From DAIOEK01 sp964600595 (GTDB taxonomy: Bacteria; Chloroflexota; Anaerolineae; Anaerolineales; Anaerolineaceae), in the NCBI GenBank assembly GCA_964600595.1, contig CAZRKL010000003.1:1-52181 (forward strand): DNA of 52,181 nucleotides, in the 5' to 3' direction. The notes beneath the pieces are model-generated. The model worked only from the letters and a program-made list of their open reading frames with translations, was not told where the DNA came from and searched no databases. Position 1 is the stretch's first letter; each line of letters opens with the position of its first letter. The translations under genes and the position numbers were made by a program. Of this stretch, positions 40,153 to 48,295 are shown piece after piece.

Positions 40153-41325
40153 GTGATTTTTTCAAGTCGGCATAGACAAAACGCTGAGGTTATGAGCATG
40201 CTGCTCGAAAAAGCCGATGTTCAGGGATACCTGACCACGGAAGATTTGATGGAATTTTATCCAGAGGGGGATGATGACTCCGAGCACCTCTCCGCGCTGA
40301 TGGTGGCTCTGCGCCGCCGCGGGGTGGATATTCTTGACCACGACAATGATTTTTCCCTGCAGGAGGAGGACCCTCTTCCACCTAGCGATTTCGATCCATA
40401 CTCTGACCTGGAACGAATCTCAATTGATGATACTGTCGGCTTGTATCTCAAAGAAATGTCCCGGGTGCCGCTGCTCAATATTGAAGAAGAAATGAGTCTG
40501 GCACAACGAATTGAAGCCGGGCGTGCAGCTAAAAAGGAAATGTATAGTTGCGGCAGGGTAGATCAGGAACGTAGACACGTTCTGGATACCACCATTCAAG
40601 ATGGAATTTCTGCCCGGGAACACCTTATTAAGGCAAATACCCGCCTGGTGGTCAGCATTGCCAAGAAGTACATTGGTCGTGGTGTACCCTTCCTTGATCT
40701 AATCCAGGAAGGCAATCTCGGCTTGATGAAAGCTGTTGAGAAATACGATTACCATAAAGGTTTCCGGTTCTCAACATATGCCACCTGGTGGATTCGCCAG
40801 ACTATCACCCGGTCGATCGCAGACCAGGGCAGAACCATTCGCGTACCCGTGCATATGATTGACCGAATCCGTCAACTTTACAAACTTACCCACGAGTTGG
40901 AACAGAATCTCGGGCGGGCGCCCACTGTGGATGAGCTTGCTGGCGAACTGGGGCTTTCCTTACGCAAGGTGCAATGGATGCTGCGCGTTTCGTGGCTTCC
41001 GCTTTCCCTCGAAAGCCCGGTTGGTGATGAAGAAGATTCTGAATTAGGAATGTTTGTTGAGGATGACATCACGCCCACCCCCATCCAGACGGCTTATCGA
41101 AATATGCTTCATGAAAAAGTAGATGAGGTGTTGGGAACGCTTTCGCCGCGGGAGGCGCGTATCCTGCGATTACGGTTTGGCCTTGATAACGGACGAACCT
41201 ACACTCTCGAAGAGGTGGGGCAAAAATTTGGTCTCACCCGTGAAAGAATTCGCCAGATAGAAGGCAAAGCGCTTCGGCGTTTACGGCATCCGCGCCGGGC
41301 ACGTCAGCTAAAAGAATACTTATAA
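40153..41325 (+). CDS. RNA polymerase sigma-70 family factor (RpoD/SigA-like)
   Basis: About 390 residues from the GTG at 40153. I chose it because AGGAGGAGGG lies 5 nt upstream; an earlier in-frame ATG at 40135 would put that sequence inside the gene. A short, acidic region-1.1-like N-terminus (about 1-80) is followed by region 1.2 (DDTVGLYLKEMSRVPLL), region 2 (HLIKANTRLVVSIAKKY, FSTYATWWIRQTITRSI), region 3 and region 4 (LSPREARILRLRFGL, TLEEVGQKFGLTRERIRQIE). Conserved promoter-binding residues are present. It is a primary or close primary-like sigma factor. Genomes of this group often encode several, so I do not name it rpoD. Confidence 0.92.
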   Translation: MIFSSRHRQNAEVMSMLLEKADVQGYLTTEDLMEFYPEGDDDSEHLSALMVALRRRGVDILDHDNDFSLQEEDPLPPSDFDPYSDLERISIDDTVGLYLKEMSRVPLLNIEEEMSLAQRIEAGRAAKKEMYSCGRVDQERRHVLDTTIQDGISAREHLIKANTRLVVSIAKKYIGRGVPFLDLIQEGNLGLMKAVEKYDYHKGFRFSTYATWWIRQTITRSIADQGRTIRVPVHMIDRIRQLYKLTHELEQNLGRAPTVDELAGELGLSLRKVQWMLRVSWLPLSLESPVGDEEDSELGMFVEDDITPTPIQTAYRNMLHEKVDEVLGTLSPREARILRLRFGLDNGRTYTLEEVGQKFGLTRERIRQIEGKALRRLRHPRRARQLKEYL

Positions 41326-41332
41326 AACCCAG

Positions 41333-41360
41333 AAAATCGCCATCAAATGATGGCGATTTT
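41333..41360 (+). terminator. Intrinsic terminator after the sigma factor gene
   Basis: The stem aaaatcgccatc (41333-41344) with gatggcgatttt (41349-41360) closes a 4-nt loop, with further T after it. Confidence 0.92.
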
Positions 41361-41423
41361 TTATGCAACTCTTCCGGCAGACCTCCGTATATATTCACAG
41401 AAAAGAAAATTAAAGAGGTCAAA

Positions 41424-41789
41424 ATGTCTAATCAAACAGTAATCAATGCAAGTTCAAAACCTGGCAAAGTTGAAGCGATTGAAATCATTCTGCTGGTGAG
41501 TGGTATTTTAAATATCATCGCTGGTTTGTCCGTCACTTTCGGATTTCTTGTTTCAATCGTGGGCATTATCTGCCTGCCGGTAGTCGTCTTACCCCTCATT
41601 CTGGGTATTTTTGAAGTAGTTTATGCATCCAGGTTAATGTCGGGCAAACTGGTAACTGCCAGCGACATCAAGATGATCGCGGTATTCGAGATCGCAACCA
41701 TCATTTATGGCAATGTCCCATCCCTGATTGCCGGTATCCTCAATTTAGTCTTCCTTCAGGAAGAACCTGTAAAAGACTATCTGGGATAA
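41424..41789 (+). CDS. Small membrane protein of unknown function
   Basis: This 121-residue protein has a short polar N-terminus and about three to four hydrophobic segments (IILLVSGILNIIAGL; FLVSIVGIICLPVVVLPLILGIF; a weaker one near FEIATIIYG and LIAGILNLVF). It ends in a charged tail. AAAGAGG lies 6 nt before the ATG. No catalytic or binding motif stands out. It is flanked by terminators on both sides, so it is monocistronic. Confidence 0.75.
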   Translation: MSNQTVINASSKPGKVEAIEIILLVSGILNIIAGLSVTFGFLVSIVGIICLPVVVLPLILGIFEVVYASRLMSGKLVTASDIKMIAVFEIATIIYGNVPSLIAGILNLVFLQEEPVKDYLG

Positions 41790-41815
41790 TTTCTGCTATA
41801 TCTTCTCATCCGCAG

Positions 41816-41839
41816 CAGCTGGAGGGTTTCCTCCGGCTG
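41816..41839 (+). terminator. Probable intrinsic terminator
   Basis: The stem cagctggagg (41816-41825) with cctccggctg (41830-41839), including one G-U pair, has a 4-nt loop and is followed by TTTGC. The short T run makes it weaker. Confidence 0.65.
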
Positions 41840-41888
41840 TTTGCATTAAGCTGATAATATAATTCCCATTTCGCACAATCCTGCACGG

Positions 41889-41894
41889 TATAAT
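41889..41894 (+). promoter_or_regulatory. -10 box before the M29 aminopeptidase gene
   Basis: TATAAT (41889-41894) lies 44 nt before the ATG. No convincing -35 is seen at 17 nt. Confidence 0.4.
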
Positions 41895-41938
41895 ACTAGG
41901 AGCAAAAGTTAGAGTAAATATTCTTTATTGGAGGATAT

Positions 41939-43201
41939 ATGGCTATCAAGGATTTTCAGGCAAAGCTGGAAAAGTATGCTGAGATCGCTGTTCAGGTCGG
42001 GTTAAATCTCCAACCAGGGCAAAAGTTATTGATCCGCGGCGGGATGGTTTACGGTGCTCCAATCTCTGCTGTACCTTTAATTCGCGAAATCACCAAAGCG
42101 GCATACAAAGCGGGTGCCCGCCAGGTTGATGTGATGTACGGAGATGAGGAGACTGAACTTGCCCGTTTCAAATACGGACCCAAAGATGCTTTGACTGAAT
42201 TCTCATCCTGGAAAGCAGATGCCCCCTTTGAAAATGCAAAAGCCGGTAATGCTGCACTCACCATCACAGGACTTGACCCAGACCTGTTGAGTGGGCAGGA
42301 CCCTGATTTAGTTTCCAAATACACGCAGGTGTGCTGGGAGAAACTGGATCCGTTTTTGAAAATTGCCGGAAAAAACGATATCAACTGGCTGGTACTGGGT
42401 GCGCCTACGCCCGGTTGGAGTAAAAAGGTCTTCCCGAATCTCACCAAAGAAGAAGCCGAAGAGCGGATGTGGGAGACCCTGTTCAGACTCTGCCGTATAG
42501 ATCAACCCGATCCGGTGCAGGCTTGGAAAGACCACGTCAAAGTTTTGATGGCATGCAGCAAGTACTTGAATGATAAGCAGTACCGCTCACTACATTACAA
42601 AGGACCTGGGACTGACTTCAAAATTGGCTTGCCACGCGGCCATGAATGGCACGCCGCCCAATCTGAGTGTGCCATGGGTTTCCCCTTTACCGCGAATATC
42701 CCCACCGAAGAAGTCTACACGCTGCCACACTGTAGAGAAGCAGAAGGAACAGTAGCAGCCAGTTTACCGCTCAATTACAATGGGGTGCTGATTGATGGCT
42801 TCCAGCTTCGCTTTGAAGGTGGCCGGGTTGTGAATTCATCCGCCCGAGTGGGAGATGAAGTTCTCAAGAAATTGATTGCGACCGATGAGGGATCATCCAG
42901 ATTGGGTGAAGTAGCCATTGTTCCGCACAGCTCTCCCATTGCGCAGTCTGGCATTCTTTTCTACAACACACTTTACGATGAAAATGCAGCCAGCCATTTT
43001 GCATTTGGACAGGCATACAACACAACCCTTGCAAAGGGTACTTCCATGACCGCAGAAGAATTCGCTGAAGCGGGCGGAAATAACAGCGTCATCCATGTTG
43101 ATTACATGGTTGGATGCTCCGAAATGAATATCGATGGCATTTCCATAGACGGACAAATTGAGCCGGTTATGCGTTCAGGTGAATGGGCATTTAAGCCGTA
43201 G
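41939..43201 (+). CDS. M29-family metalloaminopeptidase (AmpS/PepS type)
   Basis: This 420-residue protein has the length and sequence of the M29 'thermophilic' aminopeptidases. The N-terminal domain (YAEIAVQVGLNLQPGQKLLIRG, VDVMYGDEETELARF) is followed by the metal-binding C-terminal domain with NIPTEEVYTLPH, LGEVAIVPHSSP, ASHFAFGQAY and VIHVDYMVG. These contain the Glu, Glu, His, Tyr and Asp ligands known for the family. It removes N-terminal residues from peptides in the cytoplasm. TTGGAGG lies before the ATG. A flavodoxin gene follows 13 nt downstream. Confidence 0.93.
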   Translation: MAIKDFQAKLEKYAEIAVQVGLNLQPGQKLLIRGGMVYGAPISAVPLIREITKAAYKAGARQVDVMYGDEETELARFKYGPKDALTEFSSWKADAPFENAKAGNAALTITGLDPDLLSGQDPDLVSKYTQVCWEKLDPFLKIAGKNDINWLVLGAPTPGWSKKVFPNLTKEEAEERMWETLFRLCRIDQPDPVQAWKDHVKVLMACSKYLNDKQYRSLHYKGPGTDFKIGLPRGHEWHAAQSECAMGFPFTANIPTEEVYTLPHCREAEGTVAASLPLNYNGVLIDGFQLRFEGGRVVNSSARVGDEVLKKLIATDEGSSRLGEVAIVPHSSPIAQSGILFYNTLYDENAASHFAFGQAYNTTLAKGTSMTAEEFAEAGGNNSVIHVDYMVGCSEMNIDGISIDGQIEPVMRSGEWAFKP

Positions 43202-43214
43202 TGAGATATCACAA

Positions 43215-43718
43215 ATGAGTACAAAAGTGCTTGTAGCTTACGCCACCAAGGCAGGTTCCACCGCAGAGATCGCCGGCAGAATCGCGGATACCCTTCAGGA
43301 AAAGGGGCATATCGTGGATCTGTTGAGCATTGACCATGTAAAAAGCCCGGATGGATACGATACCATCATTTTGGGAAGTGCTGCCCGTGCAGGGAGTGTA
43401 TTACCTGAAGTAACGACATTTGTTAACCGAAACCAGACCATTCTGCAGGAAGTAAATTTCCATATGTTCCTGGTCTGTATGACTCTGAAGGAAGACACGG
43501 AAGACAACCGCAAAATAGTCAGTGCATATTTGCAACCTATCCGCGAAATGATTGACCCCGATTGCGAGGGATTATTTGCAGGGGTGATGGATTACAGCAA
43601 GTTGAATTTCTTTGAAAAGATGCTGGCAAAGGCGCTGAAAGCACCCGAAGGTGATTTTCGAAAATGGGATCAGATCATCACATGGGCAGAAGAAGTTGCC
43701 CAACGGATACCGGCATAA
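43215..43718 (+). CDS. Flavodoxin-domain protein (HemG-like)
   Basis: About 168 residues from the ATG at 43215, which gives the canonical start STKVLVAYATKAGSTAEIAGRI with its FMN-phosphate loop. DTIILGSAARAGSVLPEV and FAGVMDYSKLNFFEKMLAKAL follow. The sequence resembles the menaquinone-dependent protoporphyrinogen oxidase family more than electron-carrier flavodoxins. No haem-synthesis gene is near, so a haem role is unproven. It follows the aminopeptidase closely and ends at a bidirectional terminator. Confidence 0.85.
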   Translation: MSTKVLVAYATKAGSTAEIAGRIADTLQEKGHIVDLLSIDHVKSPDGYDTIILGSAARAGSVLPEVTTFVNRNQTILQEVNFHMFLVCMTLKEDTEDNRKIVSAYLQPIREMIDPDCEGLFAGVMDYSKLNFFEKMLAKALKAPEGDFRKWDQIITWAEEVAQRIPA

Positions 43719-43738
43719 ACATTATTTGCAATATCATT

Positions 43739-43768
43739 AATACAGGCTTCCTGAAGGAAGCTTGTATT
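43739..43768. terminator. Bidirectional intrinsic terminator
   Basis: The stem aatacaggcttcc (43739-43751) with ggaagcttgtatt (43756-43768) has a 4-nt loop and A/T-rich flanks, between the convergent flavodoxin and kinase genes. Confidence 0.85.
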
Positions 43769-45140
43769 AATTTATATTAAAAGTAATGGTAAATTCTGCT
43801 CCACCCTGAGGATGGTTGCGAACTGTGATGTCGCCATTCTGCGCACGTGCAAATTGCCTGGCAATTGCCAATCCCAATCCGCTACCGCCATCTTCCCGCA
43901 CCCGACCTTTGTCTGTCCGGTAAAACCGATCAAATACATAGGGCAGTGATTCATCCGGAATTCCCGGACCAGAATCGTGAATGGATAGACTTAATGCTTT
44001 TTCCAATCTGGTCGCTTGCACACCAATGGATCCACCTTCAGGAGTAAAACGCAGGGCATTGCTAATGATGTTCGTTATCATTTGCTCCACGCGAATGGGG
44101 TCGATAAGCAGAATCAATCCTTCAACTGGCAGGTAATTTATCCTTACCTTGCGTTGGTCAGCCTGACTTTGAAAACTTTTTACCACCCGACCAACCAGGC
44201 TGCCCAGATCTGTATCCACTTTTTCCAAACGAAGTTCACCCGCATCTGCAAGAGCCAAAAGACGCAGATCATCAACCATACGAGTGAGCAAGATATTCTG
44301 TTCAAGAACAGGTTGTAAATTTTCCGCCCGCAGCGGATACACACCATCCTGCATGGCTTCCAGTGATGCCCTTTGCACCGCCAGTGGAGTTCGTAATTCA
44401 TGGGCAATATCAGCGGTCATATTCCTGCGGCTCTGCTCTGCCTTCTGAAGTGAATCAGCCATATGGTTAAATGTGTTACCAAGCTGGGCAAGTTCATCCT
44501 TGCCCCTTACAGTTACACGCGCGGTCAAATCTCCCTTACCCAGAGAATGTGCAGCCTTGGTAAGCTGGGTGACCGGCTTCAAGAGCCATGATCCGACCAC
44601 AATGGACAGGATAATGGCAATCCCCACCCCAATCAGTCCGGCTCTAAAAGCCGCGATATTCAGTTTTTCAATCAGGGGCATAAAAATCCCAGGTTGATTA
44701 TTTGCAAAGCCATCTGAATAGAGATATCCCACCAGCCGGTTTAGACGGGCTCGAATAGGTATTGCCCTGGCGAGCTCATTTTCGTCAAGGGAGGTCTTTT
44801 CAATGCCCGGATACGTGCTTATGATAATGAGACCCTCACTGTCAGTGAGAATGAGATGCCGTTGTTGATTACCGGGATTTTGCATCCCGGCGCCCATTCC
44901 CTGGCGGTTTGGATTGCCCTCCAAACCTGCCCGCTCTATGATGCCGCTCACACCTTCCCAGGTTCCATATGTTTTGTAATGATTTTCAAGATTTACCACA
45001 ACATCGTTCAAACCCATCATTCCGCCACGCGAAATATAACGGGTCACTTCTCTGGCGGTTCCAATCATGGCAAATACAGCCACACTGATCACGGTGACAA
45101 CGACCAGCAGGAGCATGGAGAGGAACAACCTGATCTTCAT
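43767..45140 (-). CDS. Sensor histidine kinase
   Basis: This 457-residue membrane kinase has a first membrane segment (5-27), a small extracytoplasmic sensor (about 30-165) with a Gly/Asn/Met-rich stretch and a second membrane segment (about 168-192). HAMP follows (LKPVTQLTKAAHSLGKGDLTA), then the HisKA H-box (DIAHELRTPLA) and HATPase with N (NIISNALRFTPEGG), G1 (DSGPGIP), F (YVFDRFYR) and G2 (GGSGLGLAIA) boxes. All catalytic motifs are present. It overlaps its response regulator by one base (TAATG). The signal is unknown. Confidence 0.95.
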   Translation of the reverse strand: MKIRLFLSMLLLVVVTVISVAVFAMIGTAREVTRYISRGGMMGLNDVVVNLENHYKTYGTWEGVSGIIERAGLEGNPNRQGMGAGMQNPGNQQRHLILTDSEGLIIISTYPGIEKTSLDENELARAIPIRARLNRLVGYLYSDGFANNQPGIFMPLIEKLNIAAFRAGLIGVGIAIILSIVVGSWLLKPVTQLTKAAHSLGKGDLTARVTVRGKDELAQLGNTFNHMADSLQKAEQSRRNMTADIAHELRTPLAVQRASLEAMQDGVYPLRAENLQPVLEQNILLTRMVDDLRLLALADAGELRLEKVDTDLGSLVGRVVKSFQSQADQRKVRINYLPVEGLILLIDPIRVEQMITNIISNALRFTPEGGSIGVQATRLEKALSLSIHDSGPGIPDESLPYVFDRFYRTDKGRVREDGGSGLGLAIARQFARAQNGDITVRNHPQGGAEFTITFNIN

Positions 45141-45832
45141 TATTTTCTGGGCTCCAGGCGCTTAAACCGATATCCCAGACCAAATACGGTTTCAATTAAT
45201 TCCGGTTCCCGCGGATTTACCTCCACTTTTTGGCGAAGATTCTTTATATGGGCATCAATTGTCCGTTCATAGCCTTCATACGCGGTGCCCTGTGTAGCCT
45301 CCAGGAGCTGTAGCCGTGAATACACTCGCCCGGGATGGGCTGCCAGCACAGTGAGTAGAGAAAACTCAGTGGGCGTTAAATCCAGTTGTTGACCAGATCG
45401 AATAGTTTCATGGCTGTCCAGATCAATCACCAGCTCACCAATTTGGATAACCTCCGGAATTCGTTCGCTGGCACCAGTTCTGCGTAATACCGCCTTCACT
45501 CGGGCAACTACTTCACGCGGAGAAAATGGCTTGGTTACGTAATCATCAGCGCCCAATTCAAGCCCAACCAACCGGTCTGGTTCTTCCACACGCGCCGTCA
45601 GCATAATAATCGGGGTGTCTTTGTTACGCCGAATAGCTCGAGCAACATCCAAACCATCCATGCCGGGTAGATTGAGATCCAGCAGTACCAGATCTGGATG
45701 ATTATTTTCATACATCGATAAACCAGTATTTCCCCGATTGGCAGAAATCACCCGGTACCCCGCCTTCTCAAGGTAAGATTGCAAGACTTTTACAAGTTCC
45801 GGTTCATCTTCAATTATTAGGATTGTGCTCAT
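45140..45832 (-). CDS. OmpR/PhoB-family response regulator
   Basis: This 230-residue protein has a receiver domain with the acidic pair EDE, the phosphoacceptor D in LVLLDLNLPG, the switch Thr (MLTAR) and the Lys in VTKPFSPRE. A winged-helix DNA-binding domain (about 130-225, LTPTEFSLLTVLAAHPGRVYSR, RTIDAHIKNLRQKVE) follows. It is partner of the adjacent kinase. The start at 45832 has no Shine-Dalgarno; an extended -10 box 7 nt upstream predicts a leaderless mRNA. A 10-bp inverted repeat next to the promoter may be its own site. Confidence 0.96.
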   Translation of the reverse strand: MSTILIIEDEPELVKVLQSYLEKAGYRVISANRGNTGLSMYENNHPDLVLLDLNLPGMDGLDVARAIRRNKDTPIIMLTARVEEPDRLVGLELGADDYVTKPFSPREVVARVKAVLRRTGASERIPEVIQIGELVIDLDSHETIRSGQQLDLTPTEFSLLTVLAAHPGRVYSRLQLLEATQGTAYEGYERTIDAHIKNLRQKVEVNPREPELIETVFGLGYRFKRLEPRK

Positions 45833-45839
45833 ATTAAAA

Positions 45840-45876
45840 ATTATAGCATTCAGGAGAGTAATAACATCCTGAATGC
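45840..45876 (-). promoter_or_regulatory. Response-regulator promoter fused with a 10-bp inverted repeat (operator or upstream terminator)
   Basis: On the minus strand TGCTATAAT is a perfect extended -10 (TATAAT at 45840-45845), 7 nt before the ATG. Immediately upstream, GCATTCAGGA-N11-TCCTGAATGC (45846-45876) covers the spacer and -35 area. In RNA from the upstream degV operon the same repeat would form a hairpin followed by UAUAAUUUUU, so it could be that operon's terminator as well. Confidence 0.6.
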
Positions 45877-45917
45877 CTGATAATCTTCATCAAATATTCA
45901 CAATTAATTAAATGGAC

Positions 45918-46778
45918 TTAATCCTCGTAATATCCTGCCAGAGCCAGTGCGCGTGGACCAGTATTAATCCCAAGAACCGGTCCCGTAATACTGGTCATAA
46001 TCTCTACCGGATGGAACTCATCTTTAATCCGCTGAACCAGCTTTTCTGCCTCACCATAGGCATTTCCATGCTGGACGGCAATGTGCAGTTTTTTGGTTCT
46101 ATCCATGGTATCGAAGAACCTGGTGTACATGATCTCAACTGCTTTTTGATAAGTGCGTGCCAGCCCGACCTCTTCCACCACACCTCGTTTGGCATTCACC
46201 CGCACGACTGGTTTTATGTTCAACATCATGCCCAGCAGACGAACCGCGTCTCCGATCCTCCCTCCCCGGCGGATAAACTCTATGGTATTCATGCCCACAT
46301 ACAAAGAGACCCGGTCACGCACCTGGGTAATTTTCTGCAGAATATCTTGAATAGATCCCCCCATGTCGCGCACTCTTGCCGCCGCCAGAACCTGCCAGCC
46401 AAGCGACATGGTAACACTCAGCGAATCAAAAACATGGATGGGAGTTTCTACATGCTTTGCCGCATTCTGGGCTGATTGGATGGCACCGCTCAGGTGATTG
46501 GAAAGCGTGACAACAACAATTTCACGATATCCTCTGCTTATCGCAGCTTTATATGATTCTAGAAACTGCTGTTCAGTCGCCTGGGCTGTAGTGGGGACAA
46601 TGTCATCCTTCTCTATGCGGTCATAAAACTCATCAGGTTGAATATCTATCCTGTCAAGCAGTTGTTCTTCTCCCCATACGATCGTATGCGGTACTATTTG
46701 TATGTCATGCTCCATGAGCAAATCGGTAGGGATATCACAAGTTGAATCAGTTATGATTGCAATTTGTCTTTGTTTCAT
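45918..46778 (-). CDS. DegV-family fatty-acid-binding protein (FakB type)
   Basis: This protein of about 286 residues begins KQRQIAIITDSTCDIP, with the family's DS(T/S)CD lipid-carboxylate site. DIVPTTAQATEQQF and VVTLSNHLSGAIQSA follow, with GRIGDAV and a C-terminal GPVLGINTGPRALALA. DegV/FakB proteins hold a fatty acid for phosphorylation by FakA; no fakA is adjacent. I chose the ATG at 46778 (AGGA 7 nt before) over a TTG two codons upstream. It follows the SIS gene by 9 nt. Confidence 0.93.
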   Translation of the reverse strand: MKQRQIAIITDSTCDIPTDLLMEHDIQIVPHTIVWGEEQLLDRIDIQPDEFYDRIEKDDIVPTTAQATEQQFLESYKAAISRGYREIVVVTLSNHLSGAIQSAQNAAKHVETPIHVFDSLSVTMSLGWQVLAAARVRDMGGSIQDILQKITQVRDRVSLYVGMNTIEFIRRGGRIGDAVRLLGMMLNIKPVVRVNAKRGVVEEVGLARTYQKAVEIMYTRFFDTMDRTKKLHIAVQHGNAYGEAEKLVQRIKDEFHPVEIMTSITGPVLGINTGPRALALAGYYED

Positions 46779-46787
46779 GGGCAAGTC

Positions 46788-47825
46788 CTATTTTGTTTCT
46801 GTCACCTTTGATATTATTCTGGGCGATTCGGTATCCAATCCACGGTGGCGGGTTAGGTGGTATGCGAATAATTGCCCGGGGATAATGGCAATAATCGGTG
46901 AAAGCCACTCGGGTATCCCCTTGGGCAATTGAATAGGTGTCTGCGCGATATCCAACAGGGATGCCTGATCAGTAATGACAGCCAGATCCACCTTATTATT
47001 TGCCACCATTTTCTTGAGCGGATCACGTATCGTTGAAAAAGCCTTTCCCGAGGGTGCCACTGCCATAACCGGGAAACCCGGCTCCACAAGAGCGATGGGG
47101 CCATGCAAAAAATCTGCGGTCGAATACGGCTCTGCCGCGACATAGGACAATTCCTTGGTTTTAAGTGCCCACTCAAAAGCTGTGCAGTAATTAAAACCTC
47201 TGCCCAGCATCACACACCGCTGCATATATCGATACCGAAGGGATAACCTGGCAATACCCTCATCCTGGCTGAGAACCTGTTCAGCCCACTGACTGACCAA
47301 TTCCAGCTCTTCCCACCGCTGAGGATCGCCACTTAATGCAGCAGAAAGCATGGCAACAGACATCAATTCTGCGGTATAGCTTTTAGTGGCGGCTGTGGCA
47401 GCTTCAACTCCGGCGCAGATATCCAGCACAAAATCTGCCGCCTCAGCCAGTGGAGAATCCGGGGCATTGGTAATGGAGAGGGTGTGGCATCCCTGTCTCC
47501 GACCTTCCTTAACTACGGCAATTAAATCTGGCGACATGCCTGATTGAGAAATGGATACGACCAGTGCGTTTTTCAACCGGGGAGGTTGTTCATAAATTGT
47601 AAATAAGGAAGGGGTGGCAAGCGCCAGGGGGATTTGATTGTTCGCCCCCCAGAGGTAGTTGGCGTATCTTCCCGCGTTGTCTGAGGTGCCGCGGGCGACA
47701 AGAAACACATAATCAATGTCTTTCTTTTTGATCTGCGCGGCGATATCTTCCACCTTATGGCGTTGTGAGTTGAGAAGCTTCTGAAGTATTTTGGGCTGTT
47801 CGTATATTTCAGAGTAGATTGTCAT
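46788..47825 (-). CDS. Double-SIS-domain sugar isomerase/deaminase (GlmS C-terminal-like)
   Basis: This 345-residue protein contains two SIS domains (about 25-160 and 190-330) without the glutamine amidotransferase of GlmS. The first has FLVARGTSDNAGRYANYLW and VVSISQSGMSPDLIAVV, the phospho-sugar binding loops; the second has CVMLGRGFNYCTAFEWALKTKEL and HGPIALVEPG. It probably acts on an amino-sugar phosphate, as glucosamine-6-phosphate deaminase or isomerase type enzymes of this layout do. GAGGG precedes the ATG. It sits between a DUF3052-like gene and degV with 9-nt gaps. Confidence 0.88.
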   Translation of the reverse strand: MTIYSEIYEQPKILQKLLNSQRHKVEDIAAQIKKKDIDYVFLVARGTSDNAGRYANYLWGANNQIPLALATPSLFTIYEQPPRLKNALVVSISQSGMSPDLIAVVKEGRRQGCHTLSITNAPDSPLAEAADFVLDICAGVEAATAATKSYTAELMSVAMLSAALSGDPQRWEELELVSQWAEQVLSQDEGIARLSLRYRYMQRCVMLGRGFNYCTAFEWALKTKELSYVAAEPYSTADFLHGPIALVEPGFPVMAVAPSGKAFSTIRDPLKKMVANNKVDLAVITDQASLLDIAQTPIQLPKGIPEWLSPIIAIIPGQLFAYHLTRHRGLDTESPRIISKVTETK

Positions 47826-47834
47826 GTGCCCTCG

Positions 47835-48218
47835 TTAAGGTAATTTTATTCGGAATGCGCTCCAGGTGTCATTCATCGAAACCATTGCTACCGGTCTGAA
47901 TTTGAGCTGTTCTACATATTTCCAGATGATATCGCGGCTCAGGTCTGATTTGATGGACGAGGATAGCTTGGGATAACAAATCCAGATCGCTCCTGAAGGG
48001 TTTACCAAAGCCGCATAACCCGGCAGGATCTGTTCCAATTCAAACATGGATTTCACAAACAGATGAAGGTAATCGGCTTTTTCATCCTCCCGATCAACAA
48101 GGATGACACCCGGATCAACTGATTGATAAGTTGTTTTAAGATCTTCAGGTAGTCCGATCACCCGTAGGGTCATACCAGGCTTGGTATGCATTTTTTGAAA
48201 AACTGTCTTTTCTGCCAT
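47835..48218 (-). CDS. DUF3052-like protein
   Basis: About 127 residues from the ATG at 48218 (TGAGG upstream; a TTG four codons earlier would overlap it). The pattern KPGMTLRVIGLPEDLK, a middle strand ADYLHLFVKSMFELEQILP, NPSGAIWICYPKLSSSIKSDLSRD and the end VSMNDTWSAFRIKLP matches DUF3052, a small family with a Rossmann-like fold related to methyltransferases. It lacks the SAM-binding glycines. It is the first gene of the operon with the SIS and DegV genes. Function unknown. Confidence 0.75.
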   Translation of the reverse strand: MAEKTVFQKMHTKPGMTLRVIGLPEDLKTTYQSVDPGVILVDREDEKADYLHLFVKSMFELEQILPGYAALVNPSGAIWICYPKLSSSIKSDLSRDIIWKYVEQLKFRPVAMVSMNDTWSAFRIKLP

Positions 48219-48295
48219 CCGCTGCCTCAATAAATATTATACCTTTTGCTGCGGGTGCCAGTTAAGATGAATGGACTACGAAAATTAGATGTATA

